From NCBI RefSeq assembly GCF_001509405.1, contig NZ_CP011502.1, positions 62,001 to 126,000 of the forward strand: 64,000 bases of DNA, given 5' to 3'. This document shows, one piece after another, positions 50,037 through 58,531 of the stretch; position 1 is the stretch's first letter, and every line of letters starts with the position of its first letter. The notes beneath the pieces are model-generated. The model searched no databases, was not told where the DNA came from, and worked only from the letters and a program-made list of their open reading frames with translations. Made by a program: the position numbers and the translations under genes. The DNA comes from Aeromicrobium erythreum. Its GTDB lineage: Bacteria > Actinomycetota > Actinomycetes > Propionibacteriales > Nocardioidaceae.

Positions 50037-50672
50037 TCAGGCGGGGAGGCGCTCGCCCGCCTCGACGACGTCGGTGATCGTGTTGCCCGGCGACGCGAGG
50101 GGGCAGCGCCAGCGGTCGTCGTAGCGGCACGACGGGTGGTAGGCGAAGTTGAGGTCGAGCACGACGGTGTGTCCACCCTGGGGAGTCGGCCGGCCGCCGA
50201 GCCACGACCCCTTCGCGGTGTCGAGCAGGTAGCGGCCCGCGCCGTACGACGCGGCGCCATCGGCGCGACCCGACGTCGCGTCACGCAGGGGCACGAAGAT
50301 GCCGCCGGCGTACTGCTGCAGCGTCCACACGTCGAGCGTCGAGCCCGACGGGAGCGCCAGCTGCCCGGTCCGCAGCATCGTGACGTCGCCGTCACCGCCT
50401 CCGTCGACGACGCGCTCGTCGGGGTCCCACGCGTCGGTCGGTGCGGGCAGGAGCGGGAGCTCGAACCGCCACGCCGGGTCGTAGGGCCAGTACGGCAGGC
50501 CGGTCTCGCGCAGCGGGTCACGCGCCGGCAGCGGCGACTGCGGGTGGTTGCGGAACAGCTCGTCGCGACCCTGCCGCCACGTCGCGTGCCCCCGTTCGGG
50601 GTCCGGGTCCGCGCGGACCTGCTCGTAGAGCGCGGCCACGCGCACCCGCCAGTCGACCAAGGTCAGCAGCAC
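50037..50672 (-). CDS. DUF1684 domain-containing protein
   Basis: A 211-residue cytoplasmic protein with the DUF1684 pattern: WRQGRDELFRNHPQSPL, LPYWPYDPAWRFELPLL, DVWTLQQYAGGIFVPLRDAT, YGAGRYLLDT and VVLDLNFAYHPSCRYDDRWRCPLASPGNTITDVVEAGER. The fold is a beta barrel of unknown function in which conserved Tyr, Asp, Asn, Cys and Pro in the last block may bind a ligand. GTG 50672 is chosen because longer reading frames lead into the neighbouring gene's 3' region. It is ten bases downstream of the DUF1275 gene. Confidence 0.83.
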   Translation of the reverse strand: MLLTLVDWRVRVAALYEQVRADPDPERGHATWRQGRDELFRNHPQSPLPARDPLRETGLPYWPYDPAWRFELPLLPAPTDAWDPDERVVDGGGDGDVTMLRTGQLALPSGSTLDVWTLQQYAGGIFVPLRDATSGRADGAASYGAGRYLLDTAKGSWLGGRPTPQGGHTVVLDLNFAYHPSCRYDDRWRCPLASPGNTITDVVEAGERLPA

Positions 50673-50682
50673 ACCGCCCAAG

Positions 50683-51375
50683 CTACGGCGCGGACGCGGG
50701 GACCGCAGCTCGCGCGTGCAGCGCCCCCACCAGGCACACGACCAGCGTGACCGCGGCCGCGAGCAGCAGACCGGCCCCCAGGTGCCAGCGCAGCAGCAGG
50801 GCACCCGCCGCCGCGCCCGCGAGGATCAGCACCACCGCCGCCACGCGCCGACCCGACCCGCCACCCTTGCCGTTGCCGAGCACCGAGTCGGCGGCCAGAC
50901 CCGTGATGGTCGACGTGACGACCACGGTGGTGACGTCCTTGACGGCGATGAACCGCGCGGTCGCGGCCTGCAGGCCCATCGCCGCACCGAGCAGCGTCGT
51001 GATGACGACCTGGCCCGCGTGGCCCACGTCGTCGCCGACCACGAACAGCACGACGCCGAGCGCGAGGATCGACGCACCGACGCAGGCGATCAGCGTGGTG
51101 GTGCGTGCCGACCAGCCCGTCCGCGCGCCCTTCAGCACCCGGCCGCCGAGCGCCGCGCCCGCCAGGAACCCGACGAGGGCGAGCGCGGGTCCGAGGATCG
51201 GGAGGTCGTCGGCACCGACGACGGCCATGCCGAGGATCACGACGTTGCCGGTCATGTTGCCGGTGAACACGCGGTCGAGACCGAGGTAGCCGACGGCGTC
51301 GATCACCCCCGTCGAGAAGGTGAGGGCGAGCATGAGGACGAGGTTCATCCGGTCGGACGTGATGCGGCGCAGCAT
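50683..51375 (-). CDS. YoaK/DUF1275 family membrane protein
   Basis: A 230-residue membrane protein with six hydrophobic segments. The family signature STGVIDAVGYLGLDRVFTGNMTGNVVILG lies in the first helix pair, and AMGLQAATARFIAVKDVTTVVVTSTITGLAADS is the second conserved block. YoaK/DUF1275 proteins are widespread with unknown transport role. Co-directional with DUF1684; its start diverges from the purine operon, with 84 bp between that contain the palindrome at 51418-51437. Confidence 0.9.
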   Translation of the reverse strand: MLRRITSDRMNLVLMLALTFSTGVIDAVGYLGLDRVFTGNMTGNVVILGMAVVGADDLPILGPALALVGFLAGAALGGRVLKGARTGWSARTTTLIACVGASILALGVVLFVVGDDVGHAGQVVITTLLGAAMGLQAATARFIAVKDVTTVVVTSTITGLAADSVLGNGKGGGSGRRVAAVVLILAGAAAGALLLRWHLGAGLLLAAAVTLVVCLVGALHARAAVPASAP

Positions 51376-51417
51376 CCCCAGAGTCTGACGGCGGGGTGGC
51401 GCGGCGCCGTGGCCGGG

Positions 51418-51437
51418 ATGTCACGAGTCCGTGACAT
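51418..51437. promoter_or_regulatory. 20-bp perfect-arm operator in front of the purine operon
   Basis: ATGTCACGAGTCCGTGACAT has perfect 8-bp arms ATGTCACG/CGTGACAT with 4 bp between. It lies just upstream of a -10-like TAGGGT (51446-51451), where a bound protein would block RNA polymerase, and 22 bp before the first purine-operon start. The regulator is unknown; candidates are the RpiR protein at 59799 or a distant GntR-type repressor. Confidence 0.65.
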
Positions 51438-51445
51438 GAGGTCTC

Positions 51446-51451
51446 TAGGGT
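51446..51451 (+). promoter_or_regulatory. -10 box of the purine-degradation operon
   Basis: TAGGGT 8 bp before the ATG at 51460 implies a transcript beginning within a couple of bases of the start codon, i.e. nearly leaderless. No good -35 is visible; that area is occupied by the palindrome. Confidence 0.4.
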
Positions 51452-51459
51452 GTCCGTCC

Positions 51460-52554
51460 ATGACCACCCGCCAGGGCCTCCCACGCAGCACGCCGCTCGA
51501 CTCCGCACCCCTCCACACGGGCACCGGCGTCCCGTCCGACGCGACCTACCTGCCGTCGACGGGCGACCACGTGCTGTGGGGCCGGCTGCCCTGCGCCACC
51601 GACCGCGCCGTGCTGTCCGTCGAGCCGGGCGAGGAGGTCGTGGTCGACACGATCAGCCACGAGGGGATCCTGGAGGACCAAGGTCGCGACCCGCGTGCGT
51701 TCTTCGAGCCGCACGGCGTCGACGTGCTCGACGACGCCGTGGCGCTCGCCGCCTCGGGCTACGCGCGGACGTTCGGGGTCGACGGTCCGCACGTGGTCAC
51801 CGGACCGATCGAGGTCCGTGGCGCGAGGCCGGGCGACCTGCTGGCCATGACCCTCGTCGACGCGCAGCAGCGGGTGCCGTACGGCGTCGTGTCGAACCGG
51901 CACGGGAGGGGCGCGCTGCCCGGCGAGTACCCGCTCGACGGCGACGTCTTCAGCGTGTTCGCCCGCGCCGAGGGCGACACCGGGGTGATGACGTACGGAC
52001 CGCAGGACGAGCGCACCGTCCGGTTCCCGCTCGCGCCGTTCCTCGGCATCATGGGCGTCGCGGTGGCCGGCGACGAGCGGCCGCACACCGTGCCGCCCGG
52101 TGCACACGGCGGCAACCTCGACATCAACCTGCTCACCGCGGGCGCGACGCTCTACCTGCCCGTGCAGGTGGCCGGCGCGCTGGCCTACGTCGGCGACCCG
52201 CACTTCGCGCAGGGTGGCGGGGAGGTCGCACTCACCGCCATGGAGGCGTCGCTGCGGGCGACGGTGCGGCTCGACGTCGTGCCCCGCGAGGAGGCCGTGG
52301 CGCAGTTCGGCGAGCTGGTGGGCCCGCTGGCCCGCACCCGCGAGTACCTCGTGCCGACGGGCCTCGACCCCGACCTCGACGTCGCGACGCAGAACTGCGT
52401 GCGTGCGGCGATCGGCCTGCTGCAGGCGCGCTACGGGATGGACCCGCGGCACGCGTACGCGTACCTGAGCGCAGCCACCGACTTCGACATCAGCCAGGTG
52501 GTCGACGTGGTCAAGGGCGTGCACGCCCGGATCCGGCTGGCGGACTTCGCATGA
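51460..52554 (+). CDS. Acetamidase/formamidase family protein
   Basis: A 364-residue metal-dependent amidase-fold protein with VLSVEPGEEVVVDTISHEGI, VTGPIEVRGARPGDLLAMTLVDA, FLGIMGVAV, TVPPGAHGGNLDINLLTAGATLYLPVQVAGALAYVGDPHFAQGGGEV and the C-terminal DFDISQVVD. The GGNLD and GDPHFAQGGGE blocks are the family's metal/active-site region. Members hydrolyse formamide, acetamide or other short amides. As the first gene of the purine operon it may remove a small amide or ureido product; this is inference from position. ATGA overlap with the next gene. Confidence 0.88.
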   Translation: MTTRQGLPRSTPLDSAPLHTGTGVPSDATYLPSTGDHVLWGRLPCATDRAVLSVEPGEEVVVDTISHEGILEDQGRDPRAFFEPHGVDVLDDAVALAASGYARTFGVDGPHVVTGPIEVRGARPGDLLAMTLVDAQQRVPYGVVSNRHGRGALPGEYPLDGDVFSVFARAEGDTGVMTYGPQDERTVRFPLAPFLGIMGVAVAGDERPHTVPPGAHGGNLDINLLTAGATLYLPVQVAGALAYVGDPHFAQGGGEVALTAMEASLRATVRLDVVPREEAVAQFGELVGPLARTREYLVPTGLDPDLDVATQNCVRAAIGLLQARYGMDPRHAYAYLSAATDFDISQVVDVVKGVHARIRLADFA

Positions 52555-54077
52555 GCGACGACGCTCCCGAGGGGCTGCTCGAGGCGTTCTGGGCGTACGA
52601 GACGGCGCTGATGTCCGACGACCTCGAGACGCTCGACGCGCTCTTCGCCGACCGTCCCGACACGCTGCGCGGCGACGCCGCCGGGGTGCTCGTGGGCCAC
52701 GAGACGATCAGCCGGTTCCGCGGGTCGCGCGGGGGCGCGCCGCGGCGCACGATCGCCGAGGTGCACGTGCGGGTCGTCGACGCGACGCACGCGCTCGTCG
52801 TCGCGGTCACCGCCCCGGAGCGTGGCGGCCGCGGCCAGCAGACCCAGCTGTGGGAGCGGACCGAGGTGGGCTGGCAGGTCACGGCCGCCCACGTCGCGGT
52901 GCCGGCGCCCGCGGTCGACACCCGGGTGTGGCGGGCCGTCGGCGACCCGCTCGTGCGACCCGGGACCGGCCCGCTGTCGGGCGAGAGCGTCGCGGTGAAG
53001 GACCTGTTCGCCGTGGCCGGGCAACCGGTCGGCGCCGGCAACCCGACCTGGGCCGCGAACGCGCCCGTGGAGTCGAGCCACGCGTGGGCCGTGCAGACCC
53101 TGCTGGGAGCCGGCGCGTCGGTGCGCGGCATCGCCCGCACCGACGAGTTCGCCTACAGCCTGGCCGGCACGAACGCGCACTTCGGCACCCCGCCCAACGC
53201 GCAGGCGCCCGGACGCATCTCGGGCGGGTCGTCGTCGGGATCGGCGTCGGCCGTCGCGCTCGGCCACGCGACGATCGGGCTGGGCACCGACACCGGCGGC
53301 TCGATCCGGGTCCCGGCCGCCTACCAGGGTCTGTACGGCATGCGGCCGACGCACGGAAGCGTGCCGACCGCAGGGCTGATGCCGCTCGCCCCGTCGTTCG
53401 ACACGGTCGGGTGGATGACCCGCGACGCCGGCCTGCTGCGCCGGGTCGGCTCCGTGCTGCTGCCCGCCGCGGCGCCGCGTCCGTTGCGCGACGTCGTGGT
53501 GGTGCCCGAGCTGCTCGCCCTCGCGTCGCCCGACGTGCGGGCGGCGGTCGAGGGGTTCCTCGGCGCTGGTCCGCGCGGCGGCACGGGCTGGGGCGGCGAC
53601 GGCGGCACCGTCGTCGAGGAGTCCTGGGACCTGCCGGAGACGTGGCCGGAGGTCTTCCGGGTGCACCAGGCGGCGCAGGCCTGGCAGAGCCACGGTTGGT
53701 GGCTGCGCACCCGCCTGGACTCCCTGGGCGCCGACGTGCGCAGCCGGTTCGAGGCGGCCGCCGAGATCGACCACGACACCGCCGTGCAGGCCGCCGACGA
53801 CGCCGCCCGCGCGCGCGACGCGGTGCGTCGGCTCGTCGGCGACCGGGTCGTCGTGCTGCCGTCAGCCCCGACGGTGGCGCCGGAGCTGGGTGCCGACCTC
53901 GGCGAGGTGCGTGCGGCCACCCTGCGCCTGACCTGCGTGGCCGGGCTCGGCGGGCTGCCGGCGGTCAGCGTCCCGCTCACCACGTCCGACGGCCTGCCGT
54001 GCGGCGTCTGCCTCGTGGGCCCGCCCCGCCGCGACCTCGACCTGCTCGACCTCGTGACGGGTCCGCTCCACGCCTGA
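52551..54077 (+). CDS. AtzH-like (DUF3225) domain fused to an amidase-signature hydrolase
   Basis: A 508-residue fusion. Residues 5-122 form a SnoaL/AtzH-like (DUF3225) domain (EAFWAYETALMSDDLETLDALFAD, GHETISRFRGSRG, ELWERT-like QLWERTEVGWQVTAAHVA). Residues about 125-508 are an amidase-signature enzyme with catalytic Lys150 (ESVAVKDLF), cis-Ser in RISGGSSSGSA and nucleophile Ser251 (GTDTGGSIRVPAA). AtzH and AtzE/AtzF-type amidases act on biuret/carboxybiuret-like ureido compounds in s-triazine catabolism. Here the neighbours are purine genes, so an oxamate/ureido acid substrate is plausible. The fusion is unusual but clean, with no frameshift. Confidence 0.87.
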   Translation: MSDDAPEGLLEAFWAYETALMSDDLETLDALFADRPDTLRGDAAGVLVGHETISRFRGSRGGAPRRTIAEVHVRVVDATHALVVAVTAPERGGRGQQTQLWERTEVGWQVTAAHVAVPAPAVDTRVWRAVGDPLVRPGTGPLSGESVAVKDLFAVAGQPVGAGNPTWAANAPVESSHAWAVQTLLGAGASVRGIARTDEFAYSLAGTNAHFGTPPNAQAPGRISGGSSSGSASAVALGHATIGLGTDTGGSIRVPAAYQGLYGMRPTHGSVPTAGLMPLAPSFDTVGWMTRDAGLLRRVGSVLLPAAAPRPLRDVVVVPELLALASPDVRAAVEGFLGAGPRGGTGWGGDGGTVVEESWDLPETWPEVFRVHQAAQAWQSHGWWLRTRLDSLGADVRSRFEAAAEIDHDTAVQAADDAARARDAVRRLVGDRVVVLPSAPTVAPELGADLGEVRAATLRLTCVAGLGGLPAVSVPLTTSDGLPCGVCLVGPPRRDLDLLDLVTGPLHA

Positions 54078-54173
54078 CGGCGAGTCCGCGGGGGCCGTTA
54101 CCCGGATGAAACGCGGGTTGCACGCGCCGTAACACGATGGTCCTAGCGTTCCTCGGGACGAGGGAGGGACCAC

Positions 54174-54665
54174 GTGGACATCACGACGTTCGACACGGCC
54201 GACGCCGAGAAGGCCGCTGCCGTGCTGCGCGCGTGCGCCGACGTCGGCGCGTGGGTCGACGCCCTCGTCGCGGGTCGCCCCTACGGGAGCGTCGAGGCGC
54301 TCGTGGCACGGGCCGACGCGCTGGCCGCGGGCTGGACGGGTGCGCAGGTCGAGGCCGCGCTCGCCGACCACCCGCGCATCGGGGAGCGGCACGTCGGCAC
54401 GGGTCGCAGCGCCGAGCTCTCCGGCCGCGAGCAGTCCGGCGTCGACGCCAGCGTCGACACCGCGGCACGGCTCGCGGCGGGCAACGCGGCCTACGAGGAG
54501 CGGTTCGACCGGATCTTCCTCGTGCGCGCGGCCGGTCGCAGCGCCGAGGAGATCCTCGCCCTGCTCGAGCAGCGGCTCACGCACGACCCCGAGACGGAGC
54601 TGGCGGTCACCGCAGGCCAGCTCCGCGAGATCGCCCTGCTGCGGCTGGAGGACACGTTCGCATGA
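54174..54665 (+). CDS. uraD: 2-oxo-4-hydroxy-4-carboxy-5-ureidoimidazoline (OHCU) decarboxylase
   Basis: A 163-residue, all-helical decarboxylase that converts OHCU to (S)-allantoin, the last of the three steps from urate. The catalytic His66 lies in ALADHPRIGER, and the C-terminal motif is EILALLEQRLTHDPETELAVTAGQLREIALLRL. GTG 54174 has a strong ribosome site (GAGGGAGGGA). ATGA overlap with the HIU hydrolase gene. A 96-bp gap before it contains TAGCGT (54144-54149), possibly an internal promoter. Confidence 0.92.
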   Translation: MDITTFDTADAEKAAAVLRACADVGAWVDALVAGRPYGSVEALVARADALAAGWTGAQVEAALADHPRIGERHVGTGRSAELSGREQSGVDASVDTAARLAAGNAAYEERFDRIFLVRAAGRSAEEILALLEQRLTHDPETELAVTAGQLREIALLRLEDTFA

Positions 54666-54967
54666 CCACCCTCTCCACCCACGTGCTCGACGCCGCGCTC
54701 GGTCGCCCGGCGGCCGGCCTGGTCGTCTCGCTCGACGACTCGGTCACCGCGACCACCGACGCCGACGGCCGGATCCGGTTCGACGACCCCGTCGACCTCG
54801 GGGTCCACGAGCTCGTCTTCGCGACCGGCCCCTGGTTCGCCGACCAGGACCGCAGCACCTTCTACCCCGTCGTGCGCGTCGCGTTCGAGGCCGGGACGGG
54901 CCAGGAGCACCACCACGTGGCGCTGCTGCTGAGCCCGTTCGCCTACACCACCTATCGAGGGAGCTGA
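54662..54967 (+). CDS. uraH: 5-hydroxyisourate hydrolase (transthyretin-like)
   Basis: A 101-residue protein of the transthyretin-related family that hydrolyses 5-hydroxyisourate to OHCU. Motifs are LSTHVLDAALGRPA (catalytic His7), TDADGRIRF (Arg), FYPVVRVAFE and the diagnostic C-terminus YTTYRGS. The length is slightly below the usual 110-115. Overlaps uraD by 4 bp and precedes the uricase gene by 2 bp. Confidence 0.95.
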   Translation: MTTLSTHVLDAALGRPAAGLVVSLDDSVTATTDADGRIRFDDPVDLGVHELVFATGPWFADQDRSTFYPVVRVAFEAGTGQEHHHVALLLSPFAYTTYRGS

Positions 54968-54969
54968 CC

Positions 54970-55872
54970 ATGGCGACGGGCGACATCGTGCTGGGACCGA
55001 ACCAGTACGGGAAGGCCGAGAACCGGCTGGTGCGGATCACCCGCGACACCGATCGGCACGAGATCGAGGACCTCAACGTCACCTCGCAGCTGCGCGGCGA
55101 CTTCGTGGCGTGCCACGTCGAGGGCGACAACAGCCAGGTCGTGGCCACCGACACGCAGAAGAACACGGTCTACGCGTTCGCGCAGCAGCACGGCATCGGC
55201 TCGCCCGAGCAGTTCCTGCTCACCCTCGGCGAGCACTTCGTCACCAGCTTCGACTGGGTCTGCGGCGGACGCTGGGAGGCCGAGCTCTACGCGTGGGAGC
55301 GGATCGCGGTCGACGGCCGGCCGCACGACCACTCCTTCGTCCGCACCGGCCGGGAGGTCCGCACCACCGTCGTGCAGAAGGACGGCGACCAGACGTGGGT
55401 GCTGGCCGGGTTCAAGGACGCGACGGTGCTCAAGTCGACCGGCTCGGAGTTCCACGGGTTCCCCCGCGACCGGTACACGACGCTGCGCGAGACCACCGAC
55501 CGCATCCTCGCCACGTCGGTCACTGCGTGGTGGCGCTACACGAGCACCGACGTCGACTGGAACGCGCGCTACGAGGCGATCAAGGCCGTGCTGCTCGAGA
55601 CGTTCGCGAGCGTGCACTCCCTCGCCCTGCAGCAGACGATCTTCGCGATGGGCCGCGCCGTCCTCGAGCAGTTCGACGACGTCGCCGAGATCAGGCTGTC
55701 GTGCCCCAACAAGCACCACTTCCTCGTCGACCTCGAGCCGTTCGGGCTCGACAACCCGAACGAGGTCTTCTTCGCCGCCGACCGCCCCTACGGGCTGATC
55801 CAGGCCACCGTCCAGCGCGAGGGCGCACCGCAGGCCCCGCAGGCGTGGGCCACCGTGCCTGGCTTCTGCTGA
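54970..55872 (+). CDS. pucL: Urate oxidase
   Basis: A 300-residue cofactor-free uricase with the two T-fold repeats. The catalytic Lys15 (NQYGKAENRL) and Thr62 region (VVATDTQKNTVYAFA) are present, as are SFVRTGREVRTT, GFKDATVLKSTGSEFHGFPRD and the second repeat motif SCPNKHHFLVDLEPFGLDNPNEVFFA. It oxidises urate to 5-hydroxyisourate and peroxide. Same operon, 2 bp after uraH. Confidence 0.95.
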   Translation: MATGDIVLGPNQYGKAENRLVRITRDTDRHEIEDLNVTSQLRGDFVACHVEGDNSQVVATDTQKNTVYAFAQQHGIGSPEQFLLTLGEHFVTSFDWVCGGRWEAELYAWERIAVDGRPHDHSFVRTGREVRTTVVQKDGDQTWVLAGFKDATVLKSTGSEFHGFPRDRYTTLRETTDRILATSVTAWWRYTSTDVDWNARYEAIKAVLLETFASVHSLALQQTIFAMGRAVLEQFDDVAEIRLSCPNKHHFLVDLEPFGLDNPNEVFFAADRPYGLIQATVQREGAPQAPQAWATVPGFC

Positions 55873-55943
55873 GCGCACCGACACACGAGAGCGAGCACGA
55901 CGATGACCGCACGAGCGACCGCGGCGAGGGGCTGACCACGCCG

Positions 55944-57281
55944 ATGCGACTCGACGCGATCCAGGCCCAGCAGGTGCTCGTCAACGGGCAGTTCCGTCCC
56001 GCGACCCTGACGCTCGACGACGGACGGGTCACGGCCGTCGGACCCCTCGACGACGTCCCGGCCGGCGAGGTCCACCGCGTCCCCGACACCGCCTACGTGG
56101 TGCCCGGCGTCGTCGACACGCACGTGCACGTCAACGAGCCGGGCCGCACGGAGTGGGAGGGCTTCAGCTCGGCCACCCGGGCCGCCGTCCTCGGTGGCGT
56201 GACCACGCTCGTCGACATGCCGCTCAACTCCGTGCCCCCGACCACGACGCTCGAGGGCCTGGCCGCCAAGCGCGCGGCGGCCCAGGGCCAGCTCGCGGTC
56301 GACGTCGGCTTCTGGGGCGGCGCGGTGCCGGGCAACGTCGCCGACCTCGAACCGCTGTGGGACGCCGGCGTGTTCGGCTTCAAGTGCTTCCTCAGCCCGT
56401 CGGGCGTCGAGGAGTTCCCGCCGCTGGACCGCGCCGAGTTCGACGCCGCGCTCGCGGAGGTCGCCCGGCTCGACGCGCTCATGATCGTGCACGCCGAGGA
56501 CGCCGCGATCCTCGACAGCACGCCGGCGCCCGGCAGCCGCGCGTACCGCGACTTCGTGCTCTCGCGGCCCGACGCGTCGGAGGTGTCGGCCATCCGCCAG
56601 GTCGTCGACGGCGCCCGGGAGACAGGGGCGCGGGTGCACGTGCTGCACCTGAGCAGCGCGCGGGCGATCGACCTGATCGCCGACGCGCGGGCCGAGGGTC
56701 TCCCGCTGACCGTCGAGACCTGCCCGCACTACCTCACCTTCAGCGCCGAGACGATCCCCGACGCGGCGCCGGAGTTCAAGTGCTGCCCCCCGATCCGCGA
56801 CGCCGGCAACCGCGAGGCGCTCTGGCAGGCCCTCCAGGAGGGGCTGGTCGACTGCATCGTCAGCGACCACTCGCCGTCGACCGTCGAGGAGAAGCTGAAG
56901 GGCGACGGCGACCTGCAGCAGGCGTGGGGCGGCGTGTCGGGCCTGCAGGTCGGGTTCGCCGTCCTGGCGCACGAGGCGCGGCTGCGCGGCATCCCGCTCG
57001 AGCGACTGAGCCGCTGGATGTCGACGAGCACCGCCGACCTCGTCGGACTGTCGCGCAAGGGACGCATCGCCGTCGGCGCCGACGCCGACCTCGCGGTGTA
57101 CGACCCCGCCGTCGAGCTGCACGTCGAGGCGGCACGGCTGGCCCACAGGAACCCGATCTCCGCCTACGACGGGCTGCGCCTCGCAGGCCGCGTGGTCAGC
57201 ACCGTCGTGCGAGGTGAGCTGGTCGACGTCGACCAGGTCTACCACCGCCACGGCCGGCAGCTCGAGAGGCCGTCGTCGTGA
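55944..57281 (+). CDS. allB: Allantoinase
   Basis: A 445-residue cyclic amidohydrolase that opens allantoin to allantoate. Metal ligands appear as His60/His62 (VDTHVHVNEPG), carboxylated Lys147 (FGFKCFLSPSG), His183 (IVHAED), His235 (HVLHLSSA) and Asp308 (CIVSDHSPS). GFKCFLSPSG and NEPGRTEWEGF distinguish allantoinase from dihydroorotase. ATG 55944 gives the standard N-terminus; the nearest purine-rich ribosome site (GAGGGG) is 12 bp away, a little far. GTGA overlap with the reading frame continuing into the aminotransferase is possible at 57278. Confidence 0.93.
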   Translation: MRLDAIQAQQVLVNGQFRPATLTLDDGRVTAVGPLDDVPAGEVHRVPDTAYVVPGVVDTHVHVNEPGRTEWEGFSSATRAAVLGGVTTLVDMPLNSVPPTTTLEGLAAKRAAAQGQLAVDVGFWGGAVPGNVADLEPLWDAGVFGFKCFLSPSGVEEFPPLDRAEFDAALAEVARLDALMIVHAEDAAILDSTPAPGSRAYRDFVLSRPDASEVSAIRQVVDGARETGARVHVLHLSSARAIDLIADARAEGLPLTVETCPHYLTFSAETIPDAAPEFKCCPPIRDAGNREALWQALQEGLVDCIVSDHSPSTVEEKLKGDGDLQQAWGGVSGLQVGFAVLAHEARLRGIPLERLSRWMSTSTADLVGLSRKGRIAVGADADLAVYDPAVELHVEAARLAHRNPISAYDGLRLAGRVVSTVVRGELVDVDQVYHRHGRQLERPSS

Positions 57282-57316
57282 CCCCGCACCTTGTCGCACC
57301 ACCGATGGAAGGACCC

Positions 57317-58531
57317 ATGGACACCGCTCCCGTGAACCCCCCGCCCCGCCTGCTGATGGGACCCGGTCCGATCACCGCCGACCCGCGCGTGCTGCGCGCG
57401 ATGTCGGCCCAGCTCGTCGGCCAGTACGACCCGGCCATGACCGGCTACATGGTGGAGGTCATGGGTCTGTACCGCGAGGTGTTCGCGACGGCGAACGAGC
57501 AGACCTTCCTCGTCGACGGCACGTCGCGCGCCGGCATCGAGGCGGCCCTCGTCTCGCTCCTGGAGCCCGGCGACCGGGTGCTCGTGCCGGTCTTCGGACG
57601 GTTCGGCCACCTGCTCGCCGAGATCGGCGAGCGGTGCGGGGCCGAGGTGCACACGATCGAGACCGACTGGGGCACCGTGTTCGCGCCCGAGCAGGTCGAG
57701 GCGGCGATCGTCGAGGTCCGGCCGAAGGTGCTCGCGGTCGTGCAGGGCGACACCTCCACGACCATGTGCCAGCCCCTGGCCGACCTCGGCGAGATCTGCC
57801 GACGGCACGACGTGCTGCTGTACTGCGACGCCACCGCCTCCCTCGGCGGCAACCCGTTCGAGACCGACGCGTGGGGGATCGACGTCGCGACCGCCAGCCT
57901 GCAGAAGTGCCTGGGTGGTCCGTCCGGCTCGTCGCCGATCACGATCTCGCCGCGTGCCGTCGACGTCATCGACGGTCGGCGGCACGTCGAGGCGGGCATC
58001 GCCGAGGAGCGCGACGTCGCGCGGGGCGTGCGCATCGCCTCGAACTACCTCGACCTCGCGATGATCATGGACTACTGGGGTCCGCGCCGGCTCAACCACC
58101 ACACCGAGGCGACGACGATGCTCTACGGCGCGCGCGAGTGCGCGCGGCTGCTCGTGGAGGAGGGGATGGACGCCGCCGTCGAGCGGCACCGTCTGCACGG
58201 CGCCGCGATGCTCGCCGGGGTGCGTGGGCTCGGTCTGGAGGTCTTCGGCGACGTCGACCACAAGATGAGCAACGTCGTCGCGGTGCACATCCCCGACGGC
58301 GTCGACGGCGACGCCGCGCGGGCGGTGATGCTCGAGGACTTCGGCATCGAGATCGGCACCTCCTTCGGACCTCTGCACGGCAAGGTCTGGAGGATCGGCA
58401 CGATGGGCTACAACGCCCGCAAGGACGCCGTGCTCGTCACGTTGGCCGCGCTGGAGCAGGTGCTGCGGTCCGGTGGTGTCGCCGTGACAGCCGGCGGTGG
58501 CGTCGGCGCTGCGCAGGAGGTCTACGCGTGA
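57317..58531 (+). CDS. pucG: (S)-ureidoglycine-glyoxylate aminotransferase-like protein (PucG/AGAT class V)
   Basis: A 404-residue fold-type I class V aminotransferase with MGPGPITADPRVLRAMS at the N-terminus, FLVDGTSRAGIEAALVSLLEPGD, YCDATASLGGNPFE and the PLP Lys197 in ATASLQKCLGG. PucG and alanine-glyoxylate aminotransferase are related; the operon supports a role in handling ureidoglycine or glyoxylate from allantoate degradation. I use ATG 57317, preceded by GGAAGGA. GTG 57278, which overlaps the allantoinase stop, and ATG 57305 are alternatives. Confidence 0.87.
   Translation: MDTAPVNPPPRLLMGPGPITADPRVLRAMSAQLVGQYDPAMTGYMVEVMGLYREVFATANEQTFLVDGTSRAGIEAALVSLLEPGDRVLVPVFGRFGHLLAEIGERCGAEVHTIETDWGTVFAPEQVEAAIVEVRPKVLAVVQGDTSTTMCQPLADLGEICRRHDVLLYCDATASLGGNPFETDAWGIDVATASLQKCLGGPSGSSPITISPRAVDVIDGRRHVEAGIAEERDVARGVRIASNYLDLAMIMDYWGPRRLNHHTEATTMLYGARECARLLVEEGMDAAVERHRLHGAAMLAGVRGLGLEVFGDVDHKMSNVVAVHIPDGVDGDAARAVMLEDFGIEIGTSFGPLHGKVWRIGTMGYNARKDAVLVTLAALEQVLRSGGVAVTAGGGVGAAQEVYA

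Noticed and set aside
54097..54133. GTTAC...GTAAC inverted repeat upstream of uraD as an operator.
   Set aside because: The arms are only 5-6 bp with a 27-bp gap, too weak to separate from chance.
57278..57317. GTG 57278 as the start of pucG.
   Set aside because: It overlaps the allantoinase stop neatly, but adds 13 residues not typical of the family. ATG 57317 is preceded by GGAAGGA. The earlier start stays possible.
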